Part shown: positions 26,134 to 35,454 of the stretch, piece by piece | Position numbering within the stretch: position 1 is the first letter of the stretch | Layout of the letters: every line of letters starts with the position of its first letter | Source of the DNA: Bdellovibrionales bacterium | GTDB taxonomy: Bacteria > Bdellovibrionota > Bdellovibrionia > Bdellovibrionales > Bdellovibrionaceae | DNA length: 64,000 nucleotides | Direction: 5' to 3' | NCBI GenBank assembly: GCA_018266295.1 | Contig: JAFEAQ010000022.1 | Location: 149,179-213,178, forward strand | Position numbers and translations under genes: made by a program | The notes under the pieces: generated by a model | What the model was told of the DNA's origin: nothing | Databases searched by the model: none | The model's input: the letters and a program-made list of their open reading frames with translations, nothing else

Positions 26134-26814
26134 ATGAATCCAGAGGATATTAAAAACGCATCAGAAGCGATTAAAAATGCAAGCGCGTTTGGAATTGAAG
26201 CCATAAAATTCATTCGTGTATTAACTGATGAGCCCATGAAAGAGCTTTCTGGGATCCTTTCTGATAAGTTAAAATTTTATCGTTGGAGAAATCAGCAACA
26301 AATTCTTTTGAAAGCCGCTGAATATTTAAGATCAAATAACATCCTCACTAGAAAAATTCCGCTAAGAGAATTAATTCCACTTTTAGAATATAGTTCTATG
26401 GAAGACGAAGAGTTATTGCAGGATCTTTGGGCCGGGATTTTAGCAAATTCCGCAAATAGCAACAGCTCAAACCGCAGCAACTTGGTATTTATCGAAATTT
26501 TAAAAAGCCTTTCAAAAATGGAGGCTGAAATACTCCAGGTTATCTCTTCGATTCCAAATTGTATGAATCCAAATGGAGTAATTCTTACCACGTACTTACC
26601 TGCAACAGCTCAAATGATGACCCCGCCGCCATCAGGGGCCAGATCTTCCCTGTTGCCAAACGATGACGTCACATTAGCTTTGGCCAATCTCGACAGATTA
26701 GGATGTATCTCGATCGTAAAGTCGATTGGTGGGGATCAGATGTTTGAATTTATAAAATGTACTGAGCTGGGAATTAGACTAGTCCAAATATGTACTGTGG
26801 CAAAAACAGTCTAG
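26134..26814 (+). CDS. Abi-alpha (DUF4393) family protein
   Basis: A 226-aa protein resembling the Abi-alpha family: an amphipathic start (EAIKNASAFGIEAIKFIRVLTDEP), then RKIPLRELIPLLEYSSMEDEELLQDLWAGILANS near 75-108. The family is named after a phage abortive-infection protein, but its mechanism is not established. It lies 15 bases after the DUF4145 gene, probably in the same transcript. Confidence 0.65.
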   Translation: MNPEDIKNASEAIKNASAFGIEAIKFIRVLTDEPMKELSGILSDKLKFYRWRNQQQILLKAAEYLRSNNILTRKIPLRELIPLLEYSSMEDEELLQDLWAGILANSANSNSSNRSNLVFIEILKSLSKMEAEILQVISSIPNCMNPNGVILTTYLPATAQMMTPPPSGARSSLLPNDDVTLALANLDRLGCISIVKSIGGDQMFEFIKCTELGIRLVQICTVAKTV

Positions 26815-26939
26815 TTCTAGCAATAGAAATGCTGAGAACAGTCCAACCACACAAATTTTAAAAAAACATATTTTTCAATTGACCGTACATTTCCCGTACT
26901 TTATTTCTATAGATGGAGGAGCACTAAAGGAGTTAACCA

Positions 26940-27128
26940 ATGGGTTACTACAAAGAGCTCGACATCGAAAGAATTCATAGTGAAGAAGCTGAAAATAGGT
27001 TGTTGGCTTCTATTCAACCTACATTTAGCGAAGACTTACTAAGTGAAGTTTGCGAAACTTCTAACTTGGAATCCTTTCCCTATTCGCCATCTAAATCCGG
27101 AATTCAGTCTTTAGCTTTCTATCAGTAG
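26940..27128 (+). CDS. Small unknown protein
   Basis: A 62-aa acidic protein without a recognised domain. AAAGGAG lies nine bases before the ATG, a good ribosome-binding site, and the next small frame follows after 14 bases. The 125 bases upstream are AT-rich and may hold the promoter. Confidence 0.4.
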   Translation: MGYYKELDIERIHSEEAENRLLASIQPTFSEDLLSEVCETSNLESFPYSPSKSGIQSLAFYQ

Positions 27129-27142
27129 TTGGTGGTGATTAT

Positions 27143-27415
27143 ATGGTTGGTCGTAGATATCAAGCCGATCCTCGGCTTTTACTTTCTATATGGAAGAAAG
27201 ATGGCACTCTTTGGTATGCAGAACCAGACGATCTTCGTGCTGTTATTTTGGCAGAAGCGGCTCCTGAGGAATTAATACGATCTCGCATGGGATACGGTTA
27301 TCATTTAATCCAAGAAGCTCTTGAAGGAAAAAGACTGAGTATCTGGTCCATTTCATTTATTGAACATGGAATATTGATACAATCACAAAATACAAATAGT
27401 CCTCTGAAATATTGA
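27143..27415 (+). CDS. Small unknown protein
   Basis: A 90-aa protein (VGRRYQADPRLLLSIWKKDG at the N-terminus) I do not recognise. Composition is protein-like, with Trp and Tyr spread through it and no membrane segment. It ends 44 bases before the convergent P1B ATPase gene. Confidence 0.4.
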   Translation: MVGRRYQADPRLLLSIWKKDGTLWYAEPDDLRAVILAEAAPEELIRSRMGYGYHLIQEALEGKRLSIWSISFIEHGILIQSQNTNSPLKY

Positions 27416-27459
27416 ACACAATAAAATCATGATTTCAAAAACTCCAGAGGACAAAGCTT

Positions 27460-29685
27460 CTAATCAACCTTCAACAGTCTTAGCGCATTTAAAATAACGA
27501 TAAGAGTCGCACCAGTATCTGCAGCCACCGCCATCCACATACTAGAATATCCTAATAGGGCTAAAGCCAAAAAAATAATTTTAAGAACCAAAGCAAAGCC
27601 AATATTAAATCTTATAATACCCAAAGCTCTTTGCCCTTGTTCTATTGCGACTGCCAACTGACTTAAGTCATCTTTAACTAGAGTTACATCTGCCGTTTCG
27701 ACCGCAGCATCAGTTCCAGCAAGCCCCATTGCGATGCCAACTGTAGCTGAAGCTAAGGCCGGGGCATCATTTACGCCGTCCCCCACCATCCCTACATATT
27801 TGTACTTTTGAACAAGCTCTTTAACTTTTTCAACCTTATTCTCCGGCAAAAGATCACCAAATGCTGCATCAACGTTGACACTACTACCGATGGCAGTAGT
27901 TGTTCTTTGATTATCGCCACTCAAAATGACCACAGCTTCACAACCTAAACTATGAAGCTTATCTACGGAAAGCTTTGCGTTGGCTTTTAGCTTATCACCC
28001 AGCCAAATTATACCCATAACCTCTCCCTCGCAGTCCGCGTGGGGCTTATGCCCTACAACGATAACGGAGAGAGACTTATCTTCTAACTTCGCTAAATAAG
28101 ACTCGAGCTCAGTGGAGCAAACTCCCAACTCATGAACAAATCGATGATTGCCAAGAAAATACTCATGTCCATCCAATTTTGCAAATACGCCTCTACCGTG
28201 TGCACTTTGCACTTCACTAACTGGGCTTGCAGATATTTTATTTTCTTTCGCATATCGAACTACAGCTTGAGCCAAAGGGTGATTTGAAGACGCCTCAATA
28301 GAAGCCGCAACCTTCAAAATATCCTCTATACTTTTGGTTTGATCCCAAACTCTAACAGAAACTACTTGAGGCGTGCCTTCAGTGAGCGTTCCTGTTTTAT
28401 CAAGAGCTACTGCGCGTAGCTTTCCAAGACCTTCTAAAAACTTCCCACCCTTAACTAGAACCCCTCGTCTAGCCATTGCAGTGAGTGCAGATGCTATTGA
28501 AACGGGAGTTGAAATAACTAGCGCACAAGGGCAAGCGATCACAAGCAAAACTAAAGACTTATAAATCCAGTCATTCCAAGCGCCCTGAAAAACAAGAGGC
28601 GGAATCATCATAATTGCAAGTGCTAACAAAAACACGGCAGGAGTATAGATCCTAGCAAATTGATCGACGAAGGTTTGGAGAGGCGCCTTTGATTTTTGAG
28701 CGTCCTCTACAAGTTTAATAATCTGCGATACCTTCGAATCTTTAGAAAGCTGACTAACTTGAATATCTAGCACTGCAGAGCTATTAATAGTGCCGGCATA
28801 TACGATGTCGCCAAAGGCTTTTTTAACCAATTTAGACTCACCAGTGAGGGCAGCTTGATTTACATCAGACTCTCCGGCCTTTACCGTACCGTCTGCGGGT
28901 ATTAGGTCTCCGGCTCTTGCAACAACTACGTCACCAATTTTAAGAGATGAAGCTTCTACTTCAGTTAGTTCTCCGTTACCAGCTCTAAGTAAAGCGCTTT
29001 TAGGAGTAATTTTTAGCACTTCAGAGATAGCTTTTCTTGCTCTAACGACACTATACGCCTCAAGAAGTTCAGAGAGGGCAAATAGAAAAATAACTGCCGC
29101 GGCTTCTGCATAGTCTCTCAAATAAATGGCGCCTAAAGCAGCAACAACAACTAGCACATTCATATCAAGATGAAATTTCCGAAGAGCTCTAGTCGCTTTT
29201 GGAACAACTAAGATACTTCCAAAAGCTATGGAAATTAAGAAACCTGACATTGTCAGAAATTCAGAAACACCGTTTATGTAACTTATTACAAATGAAGCTA
29301 AAAACAATGCGCCCGAAATGCAAACATATAGAAGGCGGTGAAATGGAATCGTAACTGTCTTTCCTTCTTTAGAGACAACTTTGACGCCAGATCTATTAAT
29401 TCGCCTCTCAACATCTTCTTTTTTTGTTTTATCGGAAAATACTACTTTCACAGTAGAAGACATCAGATTGGCTTCTACAATATAGATGTCGGGAGCTTTT
29501 AAGGAGCTATTGATTGCCGCTATTTCATCCGCGCAATCCATCCCACTAACTTTAAATTCTTCCTCTACAGCATCAGAAGGAAGGTTGCTTCGGTCATACC
29601 CGTTGTTACTCTCAACAACTTTCTTACTTGAATGACTATGAGAATGGTGATGGCCATGCCCGTGATTACAATTATCATGTCCCAT
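27460..29685 (-). CDS. zntA: P1B-type Zn/Cd/Pb-exporting ATPase
   Basis: A 741-aa heavy-metal ATPase. It begins with a His-rich tail (GHGHHHSHSHS), then one HMA domain whose site reads GMDCADE (48-54), a Cys...Glu form instead of CxxC. TGES is at 281-284, the membrane CPC at 385-387, the phosphorylated D429 in DKTGT, and GDGVNDAP later. The final helix has ADTGATLIVILNALRLL with the Asp typical of Zn/Cd/Pb pumps. It exports divalent metal to the periplasm, where the RND system can take over. It is the last gene of the metal cluster. Confidence 0.9.
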   Translation of the reverse strand: MGHDNCNHGHGHHHSHSHSSKKVVESNNGYDRSNLPSDAVEEEFKVSGMDCADEIAAINSSLKAPDIYIVEANLMSSTVKVVFSDKTKKEDVERRINRSGVKVVSKEGKTVTIPFHRLLYVCISGALFLASFVISYINGVSEFLTMSGFLISIAFGSILVVPKATRALRKFHLDMNVLVVVAALGAIYLRDYAEAAAVIFLFALSELLEAYSVVRARKAISEVLKITPKSALLRAGNGELTEVEASSLKIGDVVVARAGDLIPADGTVKAGESDVNQAALTGESKLVKKAFGDIVYAGTINSSAVLDIQVSQLSKDSKVSQIIKLVEDAQKSKAPLQTFVDQFARIYTPAVFLLALAIMMIPPLVFQGAWNDWIYKSLVLLVIACPCALVISTPVSIASALTAMARRGVLVKGGKFLEGLGKLRAVALDKTGTLTEGTPQVVSVRVWDQTKSIEDILKVAASIEASSNHPLAQAVVRYAKENKISASPVSEVQSAHGRGVFAKLDGHEYFLGNHRFVHELGVCSTELESYLAKLEDKSLSVIVVGHKPHADCEGEVMGIIWLGDKLKANAKLSVDKLHSLGCEAVVILSGDNQRTTTAIGSSVNVDAAFGDLLPENKVEKVKELVQKYKYVGMVGDGVNDAPALASATVGIAMGLAGTDAAVETADVTLVKDDLSQLAVAIEQGQRALGIIRFNIGFALVLKIIFLALALLGYSSMWMAVAADTGATLIVILNALRLLKVD

Positions 29686-29720
29686 AGGGAGCTCCCGTCA
29701 TCTATACGTCAAACTACAAA

Positions 29721-30077
29721 CTAATTCTGACCGCACTCTTTTGGATTAGTCTCGCAGTGTTTTTCAAGCTTAAACACATACCCTTCTTTTATCTGAAGAC
29801 CATTGTCTGGCTTAGCAAACGACACCACTTCTTCAACTTTAGATAAAGTCAATGTACCTACTAAGCTAATCCTGCAACGACTTCCGCCTCTCGTGCCACC
29901 GTTACATTTATTTTCGTAGACATTAACTTTATCGCCAACATGAACGCCTTGCTGCGACCCGAATTCGATTTTTACATCCCCGTCCGGAGTTGTGTTCTCT
30001 GCTTTATGATAAGAGAGTGTGGCACAACCAGTTAAAAAAACCATTCCTATAGCAAAAACCAAAATACTTTTTGTCAT
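29721..30077 (-). CDS. Small lipoprotein of the metal cluster (paralog A)
   Basis: A 118-aa lipoprotein with lipobox LTGC (Cys 18) and the segment YHKAENTTPDGDVKIEFGSQ, shared in pattern with the lipoprotein at 36345-36698 (YHRAENTP). It has a beta-rich middle and four Cys in the second half. Function is unknown; periplasmic metal handling fits its place between the RND pump and the P1B ATPase. Confidence 0.6.
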   Translation of the reverse strand: MTKSILVFAIGMVFLTGCATLSYHKAENTTPDGDVKIEFGSQQGVHVGDKVNVYENKCNGGTRGGSRCRISLVGTLTLSKVEEVVSFAKPDNGLQIKEGYVFKLEKHCETNPKECGQN

Positions 30078-30090
30078 GTGATACTCCTAA

Positions 30091-33000
30091 TTAGTGCGCC
30101 ACGCGCGCTTTAAATTTATGTTCAAAAATCGAATATAAGATTGGCAAAACAAATAACGTAAGTAGCGTTGAAGAAACGATTCCACCAATAACCACAGATG
30201 CCAATGGCTTCTGAACTTCCGCACCAATGCCAGTTGAAAGCATCATTGGCAAAAATCCAAAAATAGCAACAAGAGCCGTCATTAGCACCGGACGCAGACG
30301 AATTAAAGTTCCCTTAACAACCAACTCCTTACCTGACTTCCCTTCAAGCTTCAGCTGATTAAAGTAGTTCACAAGAACCACACCATTTAATACTGCGATC
30401 CCCGACAGCGCGATGAAACCGATTCCAGCGGAAATACTGAACGGCAAACCATTCAAGATAAGTCCGATGACACCGCCCACGAGTGCAAATGGAATGCAGC
30501 AGAAAATCAACAGAGTTTGGCCAACACTTCTAAATGCTGCAAAAATCATAAGAAGAACTAACCCTAGAGCGACCGGAGTCAATACTAAGAGTCTTGTTCT
30601 TGCCTCTTGCAGATTCTTAAAGTTGCCGCCCCATTGAACGTAATAACCTTGAGGAAGTGCGACCTCTTTCTCTACGATTTTCTGCGCCTCATTGACGAAG
30701 CTCTCCGTATCTCGACCACGCAAATTGATCAGAACTGCAGAGCGACGGTTCGAATCTTCTCGATTAATAGAACCAAAAGTCTCAGCAAATTTAGAGCTTG
30801 CAATGGTAGACAATGGGGTTGTTGTGTTTGAGCCAATCCCAACTGGAAGCGCCCGAATAGTCGCTAAATCTGAACGTTCTTCTTCACTCAACCTAACAAC
30901 GATTGGGAATTTCTTTTCATTTTGATAAAGGTAACCAGCCTCCTGCCCGCCGAGCGCAATTGAAATCGTGCTCAAGATATCTGAGACACTTGCTCCATAT
31001 CTTTTGACGGCCCCCTCGAGAGGCTCAACGCGCAATACAGGGCTTGTTCCTGCTAAATCGACCTCTACGTCACCGGCGCCAGGTACTTTGGAAACTACCT
31101 CTTGAATTTTCTTTGCAATCTCCATATTTTTTTGCAAATCAGGCCCAAAAACTTTGACAGCTACATCTGCACGCGTGCCTTCAAGAAGCTCATTGAATCT
31201 CATTTGAATGGGTTGAGATGCCAAATAAGACTGGCCTGGCAGATCTTTTTCAAGCCTTTCAATCATCGTTTTAACCAGGCTATCATAGGTATGCTTCTTA
31301 CCTTGATTATTCGCACCCCAATCATTACGAGACTTAAGCATAATATAGGTATCCGAAATATTGACACCCATAGGGTCGGTTGCGACCTCACTAGTACCAA
31401 TTCTCGAAAATACAGTGTCCACCTCTGGAAACTCTTTAATTATTCCCTCGGCTTTCAACTGAAATGCAATGGACTGATCAAGGCTGAGATTTACCGGGCG
31501 AATCATGTGGAAAGCGTAAGAGCCTTCACTGAGCTGTGGTAAAAACTCTGAACCTAAGCGAGCAAACAACACCCCACCCAAAATGACAGCACCCAAAGAT
31601 AGAACGATGGCTGTCTTTCTGAATACGAATGTGGCCTCGAGAATCGGCTTGTAGGCCGCTCGAATCCAGCTCATAAAGCGTGGTTCTTTGTCTTCTGCCT
31701 TAGACGACAAGAATAAACTTGCCAACGCTGGCGCCGTTGTAAACGAGAGAACCAATGCTGCTAAAACTGCAATGGAGAACGTCGCAGCCATTGGCTTAAA
31801 CATTTTTCCTTCAACGCCAACAAGCGCAAAGACCGGCAAGAAAACCATAACAACGATCAATTGACCAAAGCCGGCCGCTTTACGAATTTCAATGGACGCC
31901 TCTACGATCGCTTCCTTGACTTCGTGTACACTCAATTTACGCTTATGATGTTTCGCCCGCTCATGAATGAGCCGAACGCAGTTGTCCACCAAGATTACAG
32001 TTCCATCGACTATGATACCAAAATCCAAAGCACCAAGGCTCATCAGATTACCGGATATTCCAAGTGGTTTCATGATCAAGAATGTAACAAGTAGAGAAAA
32101 CGGAATTGTAAGCGCTGTGATGATCGCGGCTCTAATATTACCCACGAGCAGAAAGAGCACGATGATTACAAGACCTGCGCCCATCAATAAATTATGCTCG
32201 ACGGTGCCGAGAGTTGCATTTACTAGGTCAGAACGATTGTACACTGTTTCTAATACAAAGCCCTTTGGAAGAGTCTTTCGAATCTCTTCAACTTTGTCAT
32301 GAACTCGCGTTGAAACAGTTCTGCTGTTTTCTCCAAGTAACATCATAACTGTTCCAAGAACAGTTTCTCGACCATTAAACGTCGAAGCTCCAGTTCTCAA
32401 CTCTTTACCAAGCCGAACTTTTGCAACGTCTCCAATCTTTACTACCCTAAAAGAATCGAGCTGTTTTACAGGAGCTTGCTCGATATCTTCAGGCCCCTTA
32501 AAGAGACCAACGCCCTGAACTAAGAACTGCTCAGCTGTTTGAGATATATAGCCGCCACCAACATTTTTATTAACCTTTTCAAGGGCACTCACGATGTCTT
32601 CGAAGTGAACCCCATACGAAACCATCTTTTTAATGTCGGGCTGAACGTGATACTGTCTCTCAAAACCACCTGTAGTATTGATTTCTGCAACCCCTTCAAC
32701 AGTTAGAAGGCGCGGTTTTACAAACCAATCCTGAACTTCCCGAATCTGCATCATTTGTTTCATGCGCTCTTCGGGATCATGAGATGGCTTCTCAACATCT
32801 AAAACGTATTGGAAAATCTCACCGAGACCTGTTGATATAGGACCGAGCTTCGCTTGGGCACCAGACGGCAATTCGGGCAAAACCCCCTGAAGCCTTTCTG
32901 TTACCATCTGCCTTGCACGATAGATATCAACCTCATCTTTAAAAACAATCGTCACTTGAGACAGACCGAATCTAGTGATTGACCGGACTTGCTCAACTCC

Positions 33001-33231
33001 GGCAATACCTCTCATCGCAGACTCAACAGGGTAAGTAATTCCACGTTCAATTTCTTCAGGCGCCAAGCCCTCAATCACTGTATTTACTTGAACCTGGTTA
33101 TTTGTAATATCTGGTACGGCATCAATTGGGAGATGCTGAAAGGCAAATAGCCCCGCGGCAGCAATACCCAAAGTAAGGAGTAGCACCAAGACTCTATTGT
33201 ATACTGAAAATCGAATAATATTATTAATCAT
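30091..33231 (-). CDS. czcA: CzcA-like heavy-metal RND efflux pump
   Basis: A 1046-aa HME-RND transporter with two repeats of a membrane helix plus large periplasmic loops and 12 predicted helices. The proton-relay helix reads ALDFGIIVDGTVILVDN, with D403, D409 and D416; the last is Glu in CzcA, so this is a conservative change. It drives Co/Zn/Cd (or Cu/Ni) across the outer membrane with a periplasmic adaptor and a TolC-like factor. Both of those are encoded directly upstream, although the adaptor is very short. Length and motifs are complete. Confidence 0.88.
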   Translation of the reverse strand: MINNIIRFSVYNRVLVLLLTLGIAAAGLFAFQHLPIDAVPDITNNQVQVNTVIEGLAPEEIERGITYPVESAMRGIAGVEQVRSITRFGLSQVTIVFKDEVDIYRARQMVTERLQGVLPELPSGAQAKLGPISTGLGEIFQYVLDVEKPSHDPEERMKQMMQIREVQDWFVKPRLLTVEGVAEINTTGGFERQYHVQPDIKKMVSYGVHFEDIVSALEKVNKNVGGGYISQTAEQFLVQGVGLFKGPEDIEQAPVKQLDSFRVVKIGDVAKVRLGKELRTGASTFNGRETVLGTVMMLLGENSRTVSTRVHDKVEEIRKTLPKGFVLETVYNRSDLVNATLGTVEHNLLMGAGLVIIVLFLLVGNIRAAIITALTIPFSLLVTFLIMKPLGISGNLMSLGALDFGIIVDGTVILVDNCVRLIHERAKHHKRKLSVHEVKEAIVEASIEIRKAAGFGQLIVVMVFLPVFALVGVEGKMFKPMAATFSIAVLAALVLSFTTAPALASLFLSSKAEDKEPRFMSWIRAAYKPILEATFVFRKTAIVLSLGAVILGGVLFARLGSEFLPQLSEGSYAFHMIRPVNLSLDQSIAFQLKAEGIIKEFPEVDTVFSRIGTSEVATDPMGVNISDTYIMLKSRNDWGANNQGKKHTYDSLVKTMIERLEKDLPGQSYLASQPIQMRFNELLEGTRADVAVKVFGPDLQKNMEIAKKIQEVVSKVPGAGDVEVDLAGTSPVLRVEPLEGAVKRYGASVSDILSTISIALGGQEAGYLYQNEKKFPIVVRLSEEERSDLATIRALPVGIGSNTTTPLSTIASSKFAETFGSINREDSNRRSAVLINLRGRDTESFVNEAQKIVEKEVALPQGYYVQWGGNFKNLQEARTRLLVLTPVALGLVLLMIFAAFRSVGQTLLIFCCIPFALVGGVIGLILNGLPFSISAGIGFIALSGIAVLNGVVLVNYFNQLKLEGKSGKELVVKGTLIRLRPVLMTALVAIFGFLPMMLSTGIGAEVQKPLASVVIGGIVSSTLLTLFVLPILYSIFEHKFKARVAH

Positions 33232-33239
33232 AACAACCT

Positions 33240-33686
33240 CTAATGACCGTGCCCTTCATCACCGGAAGAAAATGCAGACAACTCCGCAGCACGTAAAAAT
33301 CCAAGGCCAGTGAAAACGATTTCGTCTCCGCCTTTTAGATCTTTTGATTTAATTTTCATTTTGCCAATCGACTTCGAGATGATTTCAAAATCTACACGCT
33401 TGTAAAAACCATCGCGAAGTCTATAGATATTTACTTCTTCTCCTGAAACAAGAACTGCAGAACTAGGTATCTCCCACAACTGCGCACTAGATGAGAGTTT
33501 CAGAGTTTGCATAGCAAAGTTCTTGATAGCTTCTTTAGATAATTTAATTCCCTCATGCTCATCAGCTGATGTAATACCCTTATCTGGACCTACAGAAGGC
33601 GCAGCGGCCTCATCTTCCCCAGCCATTGAATAGAAAGGCTTCAAAACCATAAAAATACTGACTGCGATTAAAAATATTTTTCTCAT
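33240..33686 (-). CDS. Minimal CzcB-like adaptor protein
   Basis: A 148-aa exported protein. After a signal peptide (to about residue 22) and a short linker comes a segment like the C-terminal barrel and membrane-proximal part of CzcB: IPSSAVLVSGEEVNIYRLRDG, then GDEIVFTGLGFLRAAEL, ending in GHGH. The hairpin and lipoyl parts of normal adaptors (350-500 aa) are missing, yet the frame is intact and overlaps czcC by four bases. Either it is a reduced adaptor or a fragment kept after deletion. Confidence 0.6.
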   Translation of the reverse strand: MRKIFLIAVSIFMVLKPFYSMAGEDEAAAPSVGPDKGITSADEHEGIKLSKEAIKNFAMQTLKLSSSAQLWEIPSSAVLVSGEEVNIYRLRDGFYKRVDFEIISKSIGKMKIKSKDLKGGDEIVFTGLGFLRAAELSAFSSGDEGHGH

Positions 33687-34921
33687 AGAGCAAACTCCAC
33701 TGCCTCACCGTCTACAAATCGTAGATCTAAATAGTTTTCTAGCGCTTTGAGTTCTCTTTCATTTCTGGTTTTCTCAAAATCCACTAGACTTCGATGTGCC
33801 TCGATAACCAAACTGCTTGGAACTAAGCCACGATAAAAATGTGACTCAATTTTTTTGTGACGCTTTTCTTGAGTCGCCCCGGTGGAAGCACTTTTTAACA
33901 ACTTAATTGATTTCAGGTATTGCTTAACCAGTGCCTCCCTGAGAGTTTTCACTTCTTCAAGAGCTAAATTGCGCTTCATCTCAGCGGCCTTAAGATTCGC
34001 TGTTGCAGTTGCTCTTCCGCCTTGATTAGCGTTCAGAATTGGCAACGGCATGCTAATGTTTAATCCCACTTGGCTTGAAGTTTGATCGCCATCAGACACT
34101 CGTTTAATTGATGGACCAACACTCAATGATGGAAGTATTTCACTTCGAGCTTTGGCGAGCTCCGCCTGAGACATACCTATTTCCGCCTCATATATCGCAA
34201 GCAAAGGAGAGCCATTTACTTGGTCTACTTTCTCAGATACATCCGGCCACTTTACAATTTTCCCTGGAATGCTACCTCGAATGTCATCAGCACTTTTCCC
34301 CAATGTAATTTTAAAATAAGAACTAATCTTTGAAATTTCCTCCTCTAGTTCTTGCTTTTTAAAATTGTAATCAGACTTCGCGAGATCGAAGACCTCACTG
34401 GTTACTTCATGCTCAGGAGACAACTTCGGACGCTGTTGATATTGATGAACAAGTTTCGTAAAAACGTTAATTGACTCATCAACTAGTACAGACTCTTCAT
34501 TCAACTGACGTAAGCGAGTTAGGTTTAAAATAACCTGTTTCCTAACTTCAGCGCGTGCTTTATTTAATTCCGCTTCAGCTCTCTTTACTTCAAATTCAGC
34601 CAAAGACTTCCTTGCAGATCGACCGCCTCCTACTTCAATAGGAAAAGCTAAACTCATATCTAGCTCTGATTGATTTTGACCCGCCGACTTACCCGCCACA
34701 TACTCGGATGAAAATTCTGGATTCAAAAGTTGGGTGGCTTGATCGACTCCAGCTTTCTTAGCATTTAAATTAGACTCCGCCTTCAACACCTCAGGCGATC
34801 TACTTTCTGCACATAAAACGATTTGACTAGCATTCTTAACAGCATCACAAGGGTTCTCTGCAGCCAAAATAGTTATTGGGCAGAAAATCGTTATGAATGC
34901 CGCTATCCTTAAAAGCGACAT
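33683..34921 (-). CDS. czcC: CzcC/TolC-like outer-membrane efflux protein
   Basis: A 412-aa protein with a signal peptide (to about residue 20) and the two-repeat coiled-coil layout of outer-membrane efflux proteins: VLKAESNLNAKKAGVDQATQLLNPEFS, later AELAKARSEILPSLSVG and VGLNISMPLPILNANQGG. It forms the exit channel for the RND pump. It overlaps the adaptor gene by four bases. Confidence 0.82.
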   Translation of the reverse strand: MSLLRIAAFITIFCPITILAAENPCDAVKNASQIVLCAESRSPEVLKAESNLNAKKAGVDQATQLLNPEFSSEYVAGKSAGQNQSELDMSLAFPIEVGGGRSARKSLAEFEVKRAEAELNKARAEVRKQVILNLTRLRQLNEESVLVDESINVFTKLVHQYQQRPKLSPEHEVTSEVFDLAKSDYNFKKQELEEEISKISSYFKITLGKSADDIRGSIPGKIVKWPDVSEKVDQVNGSPLLAIYEAEIGMSQAELAKARSEILPSLSVGPSIKRVSDGDQTSSQVGLNISMPLPILNANQGGRATATANLKAAEMKRNLALEEVKTLREALVKQYLKSIKLLKSASTGATQEKRHKKIESHFYRGLVPSSLVIEAHRSLVDFEKTRNERELKALENYLDLRFVDGEAVEFAL

Positions 34922-34971
34922 AAAAACCTCTATAAAATGTGTTTACGAAAAAAAAAGACTCTTAACGAATG

Positions 34972-35385
34972 TTAAGAAAGCTTAGGAGGCTGAAAAGGAA
35001 CGTCTAAGAAACGGCTATGTGGTCTCTCAAACTTCGTAGGATAGTTGATTTCCATAGAGTGCGAAAAGTTGACCCCAGAAATCAATGGCAAAACTAGATT
35101 TGGACAATGACCAAAGTGGCAAACACTTTGAGAACAATCATCGATAGGAGCACCTTTGCTATTTTGGGCTTTTTCAATGCTCACAATTTTAATAGTGCTA
35201 TTTTGATACGAGGACGCAACTGATGCCCCGTCTTCATGTTCACAAACGACAAACGACGACAAAATGAGCGTGCTCAAAAGCAAACTAATTGAAAACCATG
35301 TAAGTAAGAGAAACGATCTACATTTTGTCACTTTGAACAATATACCAATCTTCAGATAGAGCATCAACATCTTACGCTGAAACAA
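34972..35385 (-). CDS. Small exported protein with CHFGHC motif (paralog A)
   Basis: A protein of up to 137 aa: a hydrophobic N-terminal helix (SFLLLTWFSISLLLSTLIL), then an acidic stretch with SVCHFGHCPNL, and a C-terminus ending in PPKLS. The Cys/His cluster suggests metal binding in the periplasm. A second gene in the cluster (36798-37127) has the same layout. The start is uncertain: an internal GTG at 35331 would give a more normal signal peptide. Confidence 0.55.
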   Translation of the reverse strand: MFQRKMLMLYLKIGILFKVTKCRSFLLLTWFSISLLLSTLILSSFVVCEHEDGASVASSYQNSTIKIVSIEKAQNSKGAPIDDCSQSVCHFGHCPNLVLPLISGVNFSHSMEINYPTKFERPHSRFLDVPFQPPKLS

Positions 35386-35407
35386 TCAAAATGAGATTAT
35401 TCACGTC

Positions 35408-35447
35408 CTAATAACAACCTGGAGTAGCGACTCCAGGTTGTTATTAG
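35408..35447. terminator. Perfect 18-bp hairpin between porin-like and CHFGHC genes
   Basis: Arms at 35408-35425 and 35430-35447 are exactly complementary (CTAATAACAACCTGGAGT and its complement) with loop AGCG. It starts 7 bases after the stop of the 35455-36345 gene. There is no T-run on either strand, so it may act in mRNA processing or stability rather than as a classic terminator. Confidence 0.5.
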
Positions 35448-35454
35448 CTATTAA

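Noticed and set aside
31102..31542. 146-aa plus-strand frame inside the RND pump gene
   Set aside because: Shadow of czcA in another frame; it lacks protein-like composition and an RBS.
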